Shown here one piece after another: positions 21,880 to 31,192 of a stretch of 64,000 nucleotides of DNA. The stretch is taken from positions 62,001 to 126,000 of the forward strand of contig MSJH02000604.1 of NCBI GenBank assembly GCA_001931875.2. The letters run 5' to 3'. Numbering within the stretch: the stretch's first letter is position 1; each line of letters opens with the position of its first letter. Source of the DNA: Byssochlamys sp. IMV 00236 (taxonomy: Eukaryota > Ascomycota > Eurotiomycetes > Eurotiales > Thermoascaceae). Made by a program: the position numbers and the translations under genes. The notes below the pieces were generated by a model. That model worked only from the letters and a program-made list of their open reading frames with translations. It had not been told where the DNA came from and searched no databases.

Positions 21880-22380
21880 ACAGGCAACAATAGCTTCGGA
21901 GCATTCTAAGCTCCTATCGTACGCGTCGGCATACGCTTGTTCAAGGTGGACAACCGATATTACTGGGTGAATATCCCAGTCGTCCGGGAGATCCAATTCG
22001 TATGTCAACCGTCCAACACGCCGTTTGATGTTAAACGGGCCCTTCATCACTGGTGAGAGTTTCGAGGATTGCAGTATCGTATAACCCGTAGATCCGGGGC
22101 GTCTGGTGAGGCGGACGTATACCTGGTCGTGTAGCAATGGAGGTTCATGATTATCATCGAATACTGCGGCCATCTTAGCCTGAACAAGGTCCATCGCATC
22201 CAATACTGCTGCACGTAGCTGCTCCCGTGTAGTAACAAAGTCATTGTCCGACGTGATCCCCGTTGGCAAAACGCGTGGTCGAACCCCATACAGCAGTTCA
22301 GTCGATAGTGGGAAAAGATGATTTTGTCGCCGTAACGGAGTCCGGGGCCTTAGCGAATTCGGCAAGACGACGGTTTCCCT
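21880..22380 (-). mobile_element. Ty3/gypsy retrotransposon pol fragment (integrase C-terminal end), degenerate
   Basis: On the minus strand a frame encodes the end of a gypsy-type integrase: a STELLYGVRPRVLP segment (the usual SPFELLYGRRPR motif), KLSPVMKGPFNIKRRVGRL, then YELDLPDDWDIHPVISVVHL, the typical post-integrase motif of chromovirus-like elements. The integrase zinc-binding and catalytic DDE core, RT and gag are absent, and the frame is disrupted near 22300-22380. No LTR pair was recognised. This is a truncated fossil copy. Confidence 0.8.
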
Positions 22381-22452
22381 TGCTTTTTGTACCTACGGAA
22401 CTGTCGCTTCAACGTGCTGAGAGTGCTTGGAAGCCGTTTAATCGGACTGATA

Positions 22453-23240
22453 TCAGTGATGGTCTGTAGAATTTCGAGAAGGGAAGCATATTGAGATCGA
22501 GATATTCCAGTCTCTTCGCACCACAGGGCTAAAGAAATGAGAAAGGTTTAAAACGTTCTTCGAACGATATTGGTGGACTTCCTCCGAGATGTCTTCAGGT
22601 ATCGGCGCAGCAGAATAGGGGTATTCCTCTAGCGTCCATGACTTGAAAAGTTTGTAAAGCTGCTTCACGTACCGAATCAAAGGATCAAAGTTAACGGGAT
22701 GTATATATTTAGGTTAACCTGCTGAGTTCATAGAGATAGGAATGTTATTCTCCCGAAGCTCATCCTCAGAAGATGTTAGGATCTGTGCTTTCAGGGGTGT
22801 ATATACTTATGGATAAGTCAGTCTTAAGGCATTTTCCATTTCTGTGTAATGAACTCACCAGCGTCGTTGTCATCACCGATATAACCCCATCTAAGCGATG
22901 GGGCCATTCGCCAGTATAGCCATATTATCTTCCCACTTCTTCCTTGCAGCAGTTTCCATGTCTTTGAACAAGCGTTTGGTACGAGGTTATGAGTATAGAA
23001 CGAAGATTTCTCTCTGAACGTTCAAACATTGGGTCATCACGTCGTAGAAGGAGAAGGACGACTGCAGTGCCAAGGGCTTTCTCTCGGGCGTCTTCGAAAT
23101 ACATATAGACTTTAAAGATGTCTATAGCACGATCCATCTCGTTGGCCCATTGCCAAACGAGATGGGGAAGAACAATAACGAGTTCAGGCTTGATATATGG
23201 TCTTGGAAACTCGCACTCAAGCATGCTCATTCGGGAAAAA
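22453..23240 (-). pseudogene. SNF2-family helicase-like remnant
   Basis: A minus-strand segment at about 23230-22925 reads PELVIVLPHLVWQWANEMDR and, further on, RSILITSYQTLVQRHG. These match motif Ia and the later ITTYQTL region of SNF2/Rad5-type ATPases. A second open piece at 22680-22453 includes PYSAAPIPEDISEEV, possibly the following TATP region. No complete Walker A or DEAH box was found, and the pieces sit in different frames with stops between. I read it as a broken gene, not an active helicase. An unusual multi-intron gene is the alternative. Confidence 0.5.
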
Positions 23241-24669
23241 TCGACTCAGTGAGAGGTTATCAATGTTGGTTACGCGGAGAGCACGCAAATGCTCTTGCTC
23301 TTGCTCCCAGTTGGAGGCCGAACAATGACGGTCCTTTCTTATAAGGCTGCCTTTCTTCTTTGGTAACCTCTTTTCTTGGTCTCTCGCAGTTTCGTCCTCA
23401 ACCCGCAGCGTGCTGTCACTGTGGCATTCTCGTGTCCGGTCGTATGTACTCAAGGAGCTGCTCTTTGGATGATGGCCGGATATGGCGGGAAACGTCAACA
23501 GTGTCGGGGACGCTCTCGCCTTGAAGAGAGATATAGAGACATGTTGTCGATATAGAGGTAATTCTTGGAGAAATGTAAATATATAACATTGTTGCAGCGA
23601 CCTCCAAGAGAGTATAACTTTCCACGGAGCGAGCTTTAATATAATCACTCCACCGAGCGAATAAATTCCAAAAGAACAGATGCCGGCATAATATAGTGAA
23701 TAAGTAGCACGATGTAACCTTTATAAGAGTTGTATTATATCCATCGAAACAAGGGCGAAGATATTGGATAGAGCAGAAAGATCTTTGCTGCTATTGCTAT
23801 ATGATTTATATCCCAGATATACAATGAAAGACAATATAGATGCCTGTATGTTCAAGCGAAAGAGATCTGTGAGCCGCAAACTGAAGATAAAAATCTTCAT
23901 GCGAGGAGGTCACTAAGTGCAAAAGAGTAGGGTAAGCCCCGCAAGGAACTCTCCAGCTAGTAGGGTATCTCCAAAAAGCCAGGTAAATAGCATCTCAGAA
24001 ATAATTACGATGTGGCTTGTCAAAGGGAGAGGCTATTCAATAGCATATAATACAATGAATGTAATATCCTATCTCCCTTTAAAGCTTTCCCTGACCTATA
24101 TTATTCACCCCGGTCTTTTACTGAGTACTCTTGACAGTTCACTCTCCCAAGCAATCGGGAGATGCTTTTGATGAGCTTCATATCACTTGTGAATAAGAGG
24201 TCAGGTCGAATGGACTCGTACAGAACTGCCGCATCGCTTCACTTGTAGATTTATGTCCGCGAAACACTGTTAATGAATACATGTTCTATAGCTACCTACC
24301 TTGTTGGTTGAGATGACTACAATTCCCTTGCAGAAGCAATTCGGATTGCTTTTGCCCTAAATATATGCTTCAGCAGACAAGACAGGTGACGACGGAACCC
24401 TAATCAGGCCGACCCCTCGCTAAACCTGATCGGGAAATATTCCCCAAACTTTACTCCGCCAAAGGTTTTCTTTGGAGCTTTGCGAGCCCATGATTATTAA
24501 CTATTGTATGCGAGAACACCTGCAAGATCTAATTAGAGATCGAGACTCTCGCAGGATATACGGAATAGAGGGGACCTGTTTATTTATTCTTCGCGTCACC
24601 TTTCCTTCTATATTTTTTTCTGAAAAATCCTCTTCTCCCCCTCCCTTGCAACCACCATCAACGTCCATC
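23241..24669. other. AT-rich intergenic sequence, right edge of the accessory island
   Basis: A minus-strand open frame at 23648-23217 may be the far 5' part of the broken helicase but has no recognisable motif. From 23.65 kb to the GCIP-family start the sequence is AT-rich with no supported gene. The last 200 bp are the promoter and C-rich leader of the next gene. Confidence 0.4.
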
Positions 24670-25821
24670 ATGGCCGATAAACTACAACGCCTACTCGCTA
24701 CAACATTAGCTCTAACAGACGAATTCCAATCGACACTCTCGACAACCCCGGCTCTATCCTCTTCTGAAAAAGAACCAGACACCAAAACCACCGGCCCAGC
24801 ACCACTCCCTCTTCTCTCCGCTTCAGCCACCGCGCTCAAAGCCCAAGTCACAAAACTTTCCCTCCTCGCGATCAATGCGCCGTTCACTCCATCTGCTGTC
24901 AACAGCGTTCTGTCCGCAATTAACGAATCAGTCCTACCATCCCTACTTACTGCGGCGTTGTTGATTACCGATGCGGCGTATACGAAATCGTTCCGCGCGG
25001 AGATCCACGCGCTTGTGAAGACTCTTTTGAAGGAGCTTTCGGGGCTTATTGGCGACGTGAAGAATGTTGCGGATAAGAAGGACAGGGAGAAGAAGGGAGG
25101 GAAGAAAGAGGAGGAGCTTCCGGCGGCGGAGAAGGATAGTGTTGTAGTAGCGACAGGGAGGGTGTGGGATGCGTGTGATGTGGTTGTGGAGATTGCAGGG
25201 AAGGGTGTTGTTGGGTTCGTCATTAGGCGCGTTGAAGAATGGCGCGATTTGGTGAAGGATGCAATTGGGGAGTTGGAGGAGTGGGATCCCAATGATGAGG
25301 ATGATGATGAGGATTGGGATAATCTCATCAATGGTAGTGGTGATGATGATGATAAGTCCGAGGATGGTGACGAGGAGGAAGAGGAAGACGCAGCGGCCTT
25401 GAACGAGCATAAGAAGATGGCGCTCCGTGCACTCAAACCCATCGCGGCAATATATCCCGCCATCGTATCCAATCGACTGAAGAAGGGTGGTTTAGAGACC
25501 TCAGCCGACGTTCTCTTGCCGTCTTCACATCTTCGCGCACTCGAGACTTTGATGGCGGATCTACAGAGCATACCAGAGCACATTGACGAAGCTGCTGGGT
25601 CGTTGTATGAGGCAGACATCGAAAAGTCCTCTTCCTATCTACGCAAAGCTAAGGGACGGGCGGTTAAAGTTGTTCAGTCGTTAGTCTTGCCCTGGACGAT
25701 GGCAGAGACAGAGGGAACAGAAGCAAAGACTCCGGAGGAAGATAAGTTCAGCGTGTGGTCGAAGACCTGGTTGAAGGTTATAGAAGAAGTAATGCCGGCG
25801 CTAGATGAGACGACGAAATAG
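24670..25821 (+). CDS. GCIP/CCNDBP1-family protein (cyclin-D1-binding protein 1-like)
   Basis: This is a single exon of 383 aa with the helical layout of the Grap2/cyclin-D-interacting (GCIP) family. Its animal member, CCNDBP1, binds D-type cyclins; fungi lack cyclin D, so the fungal role is unknown. ATG 24670 (MADKLQRLLATTLALTDEF) is chosen over the longer frame from 24472 because the upstream part is leader-like and the sequence around 24670 is a good start context. Helical segments surround LLTAALLITDAAYTKSF and VWDACDVVVEIAGKGVVGF. A highly acidic linker (EEWDPNDEDDDEDWDN, DDDDKSEDGDEEEEE) separates the two halves. A basic patch (KKDREKKGGKKEEE) lies before it. Confidence 0.85.
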   Translation: MADKLQRLLATTLALTDEFQSTLSTTPALSSSEKEPDTKTTGPAPLPLLSASATALKAQVTKLSLLAINAPFTPSAVNSVLSAINESVLPSLLTAALLITDAAYTKSFRAEIHALVKTLLKELSGLIGDVKNVADKKDREKKGGKKEEELPAAEKDSVVVATGRVWDACDVVVEIAGKGVVGFVIRRVEEWRDLVKDAIGELEEWDPNDEDDDEDWDNLINGSGDDDDKSEDGDEEEEEDAAALNEHKKMALRALKPIAAIYPAIVSNRLKKGGLETSADVLLPSSHLRALETLMADLQSIPEHIDEAAGSLYEADIEKSSSYLRKAKGRAVKVVQSLVLPWTMAETEGTEAKTPEEDKFSVWSKTWLKVIEEVMPALDETTK

Positions 25822-26158
25822 CCAGAGGACGAGCTTCAGACTCCCGCAGGGTTCTATGATACCGGTCTCTAGAATTGACGACTGACGCGATTATTGTATT
25901 AACTCAGCATGAGCATCCTTCTGAATTGTGAATAGAATTCAATAGAATTTATTATATATATAGTCCGAAATTTAGTATAAAATGGTACAGGATCGCCCGT
26001 GTCAGGCAAAAGGGCTAATAGACACACAAGTATTGAAAGAATAAAGAATAATCGAATGCAAAGACCACCATGAATGCAGCCAACCCGAAAGGCCAGCTTT
26101 GACTTACAAAGAGCCTGTCAATTGCAGGACCGCGTGGTTTATGGGAACGGCCAATTTT
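25822..26158. other. Intergenic between convergent genes
   Basis: AT-rich sequence with the 3' flanks of the GCIP-like (+) and LRR (-) genes; nothing else seen. Confidence 0.5.
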
Positions 26159-29100
26159 TCAATACCCATCGTCATCTGGCTGGATATCCTCTCCGTCGTT
26201 CACCCATTGCTCTAGCTCCTCAGTCGAGATCTGCCCCTTGAGCCATTCCAGAATAGCCTCCGTGCCCTTCAACACGGTCTGCCACCTCGGAACCTTGAAC
26301 GTATTGCCCGTGACCTCGAATCTCTTCAATCCTGAACCACCGGTCCACTTGGGTCCAGAGGTTTCTGTTGCCAACAAGCCAATCTTGGGAGGAAGGAAGT
26401 TAATATCGTTATTGCTCACGTCGAGGACTTGAAGTCCCTTGACGGCATCGAAATCGAGGCTGGAGAACTTGTTATCTGCCGCAAGTAACGTGACGAGTTT
26501 GGGATACGCGTTACGGAGGGTGGGCAAGGCACCAGCCACACGGTTATTGGAGATGTTAAGAAATGTGAGAGACGGGGCGGATAGGTTCGATTGGAGACCC
26601 TCCAGTGAGGTGATGCCGGAGCCATTGATGTTGAGGTTCTGAAGATTGGGGAGGGAAATAGCCGCAGGAAACAGTTCCATAGTGTCCAGAGGATTTCTTG
26701 AGAGATCAAGATCCGTCAAAGTCTGGGCCAGGAGACTAAGGGCTGGCACGGGGAAGTTTCGCAGCTTATTTCGCTGGAGATAAAGGAATCGGATGTCGTG
26801 AGAAGATGACAACTGCGCAAGATCCTCGGCTTTCAATTCAGTCATCTCACTTGAAGAACGGTCCAGGACGCCTCCAGGCTTGACCTTCCACGGACTCGCG
26901 CCGACGGGACTCTCTGGTGCAAGAGTGAATTCGGTCTTTACGGAGCCCTCATCTTCGTCCTCCGTGTCATGAGGCTCCGGGGCCAATCGACTGCGTAGAT
27001 CATGTTTGAGATCTTCCGTGTTCATACTCAAGAATCTCTTCTCGCGCAATGGGTTGTTCGCTATGCGGAAAGTGAAGAGGTTCTCCATTTGTCCAATTTT
27101 GTCATCCAATAGTCTAATGTCATTGCCCGTCAAATCGACGTTTCTGAGATTTTGTAGCTCGACGAAACCTTCTGGAAGCGCGGTGATGCGATTATCCTCC
27201 GCTGACAGTGTTAGGAGTGCCTTCCAGGATGACACGTTTGGAAGAGTTGTTATACGGTTCACATCCAGCGAGAGAGTCTGCAAACTAGGCAGCTCCAGCA
27301 CATCGCCGTCAGTCAGTCTTTGCAACGTATTCCCGACCACGTTCAGGACTTGCAGTGACTCGAGTCGAGTAACCGAAGCCGGTATCAGGGCACCCTGAAG
27401 TTGATTCTTAGGAGCAATCAATTCTGTCAGTGGGAGTCCGCTCAATATCTCGAAAGGTAGATGAGTTAATTGATTTTCTCCGACATTTAACACCTTGAGA
27501 GATGTCAACTCCTCTAGGCCATCAGGCAGATCCGTGAGTTTGTTACCATGCAGATCCAAGACCTCAAGGTTTCTCAAACGGCTGATGGCTGGCATCATAG
27601 TGCCCTCCAGGTTGTTATTTGCTAGTTTCAGGTCCTTGAGCGTCTCGATCTCAGCAATAACACCTAGATCTTCCATGCTTAACTGATTGCTCGAAAGGTT
27701 CAGACTATGCAGTCGCTGCAACCTCCTCAGACCTATAGGTAGAGCATGCAATGCGTTTCCATGCAAGTCTAGCACTTCTAGGCCCCCAAATTGATTGCCT
27801 TTACTGTCATCCTCCATGTCAAAGCTCTCCGGATCGACATCCGGAAACGCAGCATCGGACAATTCCGTCAGTTCATTATCGGCTGCAATAAACTTCACAA
27901 GGTCCACATTTTCGAACCAGTCGTTAGAGCTGTTAGGGTCGAAGTCGTACATGGTCAGGACCTCCTTGGGAATCTCTTTGAGGTCCATCGCGGCGATATT
28001 CAGTGTACCCGAAGTACGAGCCGTGTCCACGCGCTTCCGAAGAAGCCCATTGTTCGGTTCTTTTGAACGAAGGTTAAACGGATCCTGCACTTCAGACCAT
28101 GAGTCGTTGAGGGCAGTGTCAACATTGCTCTTCTTCGTGGCTTTCCTCGCTGCCTTCGCCTTTGCGATGCTGTCCCTTAATGCGCTGGAAGATTTGGAGA
28201 CCTTTCGGGTTTCGGCTTCTTCCTTTTCCTCATGCACGCCCATATCTGAACCACCCGACGTAGCTGACGACGCTTTAGACACGGTTGAAGATGGAGATGT
28301 AAGATTCGACGAGAATATTGATGATGTTTTCCTAGTTTTCTTGATCGCCAGAGGTCGGTTTGTCTGGTCAGTTTCCGTTTCTGCCGGTGCTTCGAAGGTT
28401 CCATTGAGAGAAAGGCGTGACCGTGAGGGTTTCGATGTCAAGCTTCTAGTTGTACCATAGACGCTTGTTCTCGCCGGCACGGTTTCGGGTCGTCTGTCAG
28501 ACGTCGAAGTACCGGACAGTTGTGGCCTGGCTGGCTGTGATATGTTCCTCCCGGGAAGTCTTGTTGTCGTTGTCTTAGATGCAGGCTCCCGGACAGGGCT
28601 AACAGAACTAGCAGATCTCTGAGAACCGGAGGAGCCTGGGGGACGGGATCCTGGAGCGAGCCGCATTGATGACGAGAGACGCGAAACAGACTCGTCTCTG
28701 CTCTGTTGCCGTGATGACGATCGTGACGGCGATCTCGAGTAATTGGTCATCGACGAGGCTGGACGTGAGGGAGGACGCATCGGGCTCTCCGCAGTGAAGA
28801 AACTAGACTTCCTCCTTAGAGAAGCTGGCGACGGTGGAATCTGGGAGAGCGTCTCTATGGTCCTATCCGACAATGAAGACACCGTATCTCTCTTCGGCCC
28901 TGGTGTCTCTGGTTCGTGAATGGAGCTAGTCTCCCAATCCGGTTGTTCTCCAGCGTCGACATCCTCCACCCCGAAGTTGCTCCCATAACTGGGGCGATAG
29001 GCGAGAGATGTCCTGTGTCTATTTGTTCTTTCCGCACCCTTGGTCGGGGATGATGGCCTCGGAAGAGGCTTTTTGAATAGGGTCTCTTCCGAAGGCCTGC

Positions 29101-29257
29101 GCAACCGCGCGACATTGACGCCCGGGTCAGCCTGTAAGCGTTCCCTCGAGGGAGAAGGCCTGAGGTTCTTGGACGGCGATGTCGTTGGCACCGGGATTCT
29201 GGAGACTAATCGTGGAATCGCACTGGGCGCCCGAAGCGGGGATCGCTGCCTGTCCAT
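26159..29257 (-). CDS. Leucine-rich repeat protein, LRRC40-like, with long disordered N-terminus
   Basis: An uninterrupted 1032-aa frame. The first 400 residues are Ser/Pro/Arg-rich and disordered (SRSPSRSSSRQQSRDES and similar), with many candidate phosphorylation sites. The LRR array starts around residue 420 with LNIAAMDLKEIPKEVLTMYD, a match to the start of LRRC40-type proteins. It continues with regular repeats such as GLEVLDLHGNALHALPIGL, LKDLKLANNNLEGTM and LEVLDLHGNKLTDLPDGL. A disordered insert with NTEDLKHDLRSRLAPEPHD sits near residue 760, after which repeats resume to the C-terminus. There is no signal peptide, transmembrane segment or kinase domain, so it is likely an intracellular scaffold. 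Exact function in fungi is not known to me. Confidence 0.9.
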   Translation of the reverse strand: MDRQRSPLRAPSAIPRLVSRIPVPTTSPSKNLRPSPSRERLQADPGVNVARLRRPSEETLFKKPLPRPSSPTKGAERTNRHRTSLAYRPSYGSNFGVEDVDAGEQPDWETSSIHEPETPGPKRDTVSSLSDRTIETLSQIPPSPASLRRKSSFFTAESPMRPPSRPASSMTNYSRSPSRSSSRQQSRDESVSRLSSSMRLAPGSRPPGSSGSQRSASSVSPVREPASKTTTTRLPGRNISQPARPQLSGTSTSDRRPETVPARTSVYGTTRSLTSKPSRSRLSLNGTFEAPAETETDQTNRPLAIKKTRKTSSIFSSNLTSPSSTVSKASSATSGGSDMGVHEEKEEAETRKVSKSSSALRDSIAKAKAARKATKKSNVDTALNDSWSEVQDPFNLRSKEPNNGLLRKRVDTARTSGTLNIAAMDLKEIPKEVLTMYDFDPNSSNDWFENVDLVKFIAADNELTELSDAAFPDVDPESFDMEDDSKGNQFGGLEVLDLHGNALHALPIGLRRLQRLHSLNLSSNQLSMEDLGVIAEIETLKDLKLANNNLEGTMMPAISRLRNLEVLDLHGNKLTDLPDGLEELTSLKVLNVGENQLTHLPFEILSGLPLTELIAPKNQLQGALIPASVTRLESLQVLNVVGNTLQRLTDGDVLELPSLQTLSLDVNRITTLPNVSSWKALLTLSAEDNRITALPEGFVELQNLRNVDLTGNDIRLLDDKIGQMENLFTFRIANNPLREKRFLSMNTEDLKHDLRSRLAPEPHDTEDEDEGSVKTEFTLAPESPVGASPWKVKPGGVLDRSSSEMTELKAEDLAQLSSSHDIRFLYLQRNKLRNFPVPALSLLAQTLTDLDLSRNPLDTMELFPAAISLPNLQNLNINGSGITSLEGLQSNLSAPSLTFLNISNNRVAGALPTLRNAYPKLVTLLAADNKFSSLDFDAVKGLQVLDVSNNDINFLPPKIGLLATETSGPKWTGGSGLKRFEVTGNTFKVPRWQTVLKGTEAILEWLKGQISTEELEQWVNDGEDIQPDDDGY

Positions 29258-30342
29258 CGTGTTTCGATAGCGGGATTGCCTTGACCGTTTGACAGTCCGA
29301 GAGTTTGTAGTTGTCTAGAACGTGAGCCCCAAGAAGCGCAATCAAGTTAGTCTGATGGATATCCCATATCGCGGCAGGATCAAAAGATGGTGACCAAAGA
29401 AAGACCGGTGGTGAGCTGTGTTCGCGTGCGCTCCAAACCGTACGCTTCTTTCAAGGTTTCAGGAGCTCGAATGAAGTCAGCATTGACGAGAGCTTTAACG
29501 TAGTTCGTTGCGGTGCGTTCTTATTGTTTACCCCCCTGTTCCTCCGAGCAAGAAGTTTGGGCCCACGGTTCACTCACGGCGCTATCTGGTGGATTAACTA
29601 AGCAGCGTAAATCTTTCTCAGCTAGCTTCACTTTAGATCGAGTATAATCTGGAGTATAAACTACGAAGGTACGTACTCCAGTCATCGTTTTGATCTCGAC
29701 ACTTCAGGCTGATAGCCACTCTCCTAATATTGACGGCCATAGTTGAGGGCGATTCTTTGACCGCAGAGTCGGCGGGTGATCGAGCCGGAAGAGATTCATT
29801 ACTGCTCTTTCAAAAATAGTACCAACTGCTACCCTAGAAGGCGCACTATCTTTGTCAAGCCCTGTAATGTATAACTACAGAGCATGTAGTGGGTTATATG
29901 TATGTGCCATTTCCCAGGACACTGTCTCGAGTGCTAGTCATTATTGACTAACGCCTGTGACTATGGATACAACAAAGGAAAGGTGCGTGTGGACTACCTA
30001 ATGTATCTGCACCCTTGTGTCCCCATAAGTAGGTATTTATTAATAATTCTCCGTGATCCTTGGACCCATTTGAGCCCATTATATCTGGCTAAGAAACCGG
30101 TCCAAAATAGAATCAACTGTGCTGCAGCAATCCCTCTTTCTAGTGACCCACGTGTGGCTTTAGTTATCCCTCGAGTCCAGGACCACTCGATACTTAGCCG
30201 GTTGACGGGAAGATAGAGAGATGGTTGATTCTGCATTGACCACCATCCGCACTGCGATCATAACCAAATTTGTAAAAATGTTAACTTAGACGAGGTACTT
30301 TGTATATGGTCTATCTATACTCAACTCGAACAGAAGAACTTG

Positions 30343-30361
30343 CTCTCTAGAGTCTAGAGAG
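30343..30361. repeat. Perfect 9+1+9 inverted repeat
   Basis: Arms CTCTCTAGA and TCTAGAGAG flank a single G. It lies in the long divergent promoter region about 850 bp upstream of the coiled-coil gene start. It could be a dimer-binding site or chance. Confidence 0.5.
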
Positions 30362-31137
30362 TCACTAGACCATCAGCGACCTTGGAAGCTGAACACTTTC
30401 CTGCAGTTCACAGCAATCGAGCCAGTAACGAATCGACCCAATGCGTCTCAGCCCAACGAGGAGTCGTCAACACAGGGGCGATCCGATCGTCCAGCCCTGC
30501 AGAAGAACGAGACGAGACAACCAGCCACATCAAGGACTGTAAATGGAAAACTCCTTGCGGCGTTGCCCTGTGCAACTGGGCTGTTTTGGCCTGGCAGGGC
30601 TGACTCAGCCGCTCCCCGCGGTCCCGATCGGGTATAGCCGCATTCCGGGCTCACGTGGTTGCGGGTGGTTGGCGCTGGTTGGTCGTGGTTGGGCTGACAG
30701 ACTGACAGACACAGCCAGGAACTCCCCAGCCTCCTCGTCGACTCCGCAGCTCGCGCAGTCCTTAAGGCATCGTCACTCCGCGCCATCTTCCTCCCCCTCT
30801 TCTCTTCATTCCTCACGCCCTTGCAACTCCATAGCAGCTTCATACCGATTCCTCGCGCTCTCTGCTTGCCATTGACGCGCTGTCCGTGTCGGTCTCTGCC
30901 ATTGTCTGCCCCAGACCCGTCCTATCAGCGATAAGCGGTGTCGCCATCACGAGCTCCGAAGCCAACCGTCGTGGTTCGAACCACGTCATTGCCAGTCAAT
31001 CTCGAGCTCACACGATTCTTTGAGGCGCGTCGCGCAGCGTGTTCAGAGTATCTGGCAACTGAGTCACTCTCCGCTCTGTTGTGCTGTACTCGGGAATTTG
31101 CTCCTGTCTGCCCTCTTCCATTCTCACCACCACCAAG

Positions 31138-31190
31138 GTACGTTCCGCACCGGGCAACCGCCTCCCTTGGTAGACTCTACCCTGACGCAG
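31138..31190 (+). other. Predicted 5'-UTR (leader) intron
   Basis: Donor GTACGT, branch-like CCTGAC and acceptor GCAG lie 2 bp before ATG 31193. The frame is open through it, which creates a false N-terminal extension back to 30938. Confidence 0.6.
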
Positions 31191-31192
31191 AA

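Larger units (their letters stand above)
29258..31192. other. Long divergent intergenic region (1.9 kb)
   Basis: It separates the LRR gene (-) from the coiled-coil gene (+). Open frames at 29944-30236 and 30448-31382 overlap each other on both strands and look like chance frames in pyrimidine-rich leader sequence. It contains a 19-nt palindrome at 30343-30361 and a leader intron at 31138-31190, both listed separately. Confidence 0.5.

Noticed and set aside
24501..25619. 372-aa open frame on the minus strand opposite the GCIP-like gene
   Set aside because: Serine-rich shadow of the acidic coding strand, with no domain; the plus frame matches a known family.
30961..30990. GGTTCGAACC motif that resembles a tRNA B box
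   Set aside because: It is a simple palindrome without an A box or acceptor stem around it.
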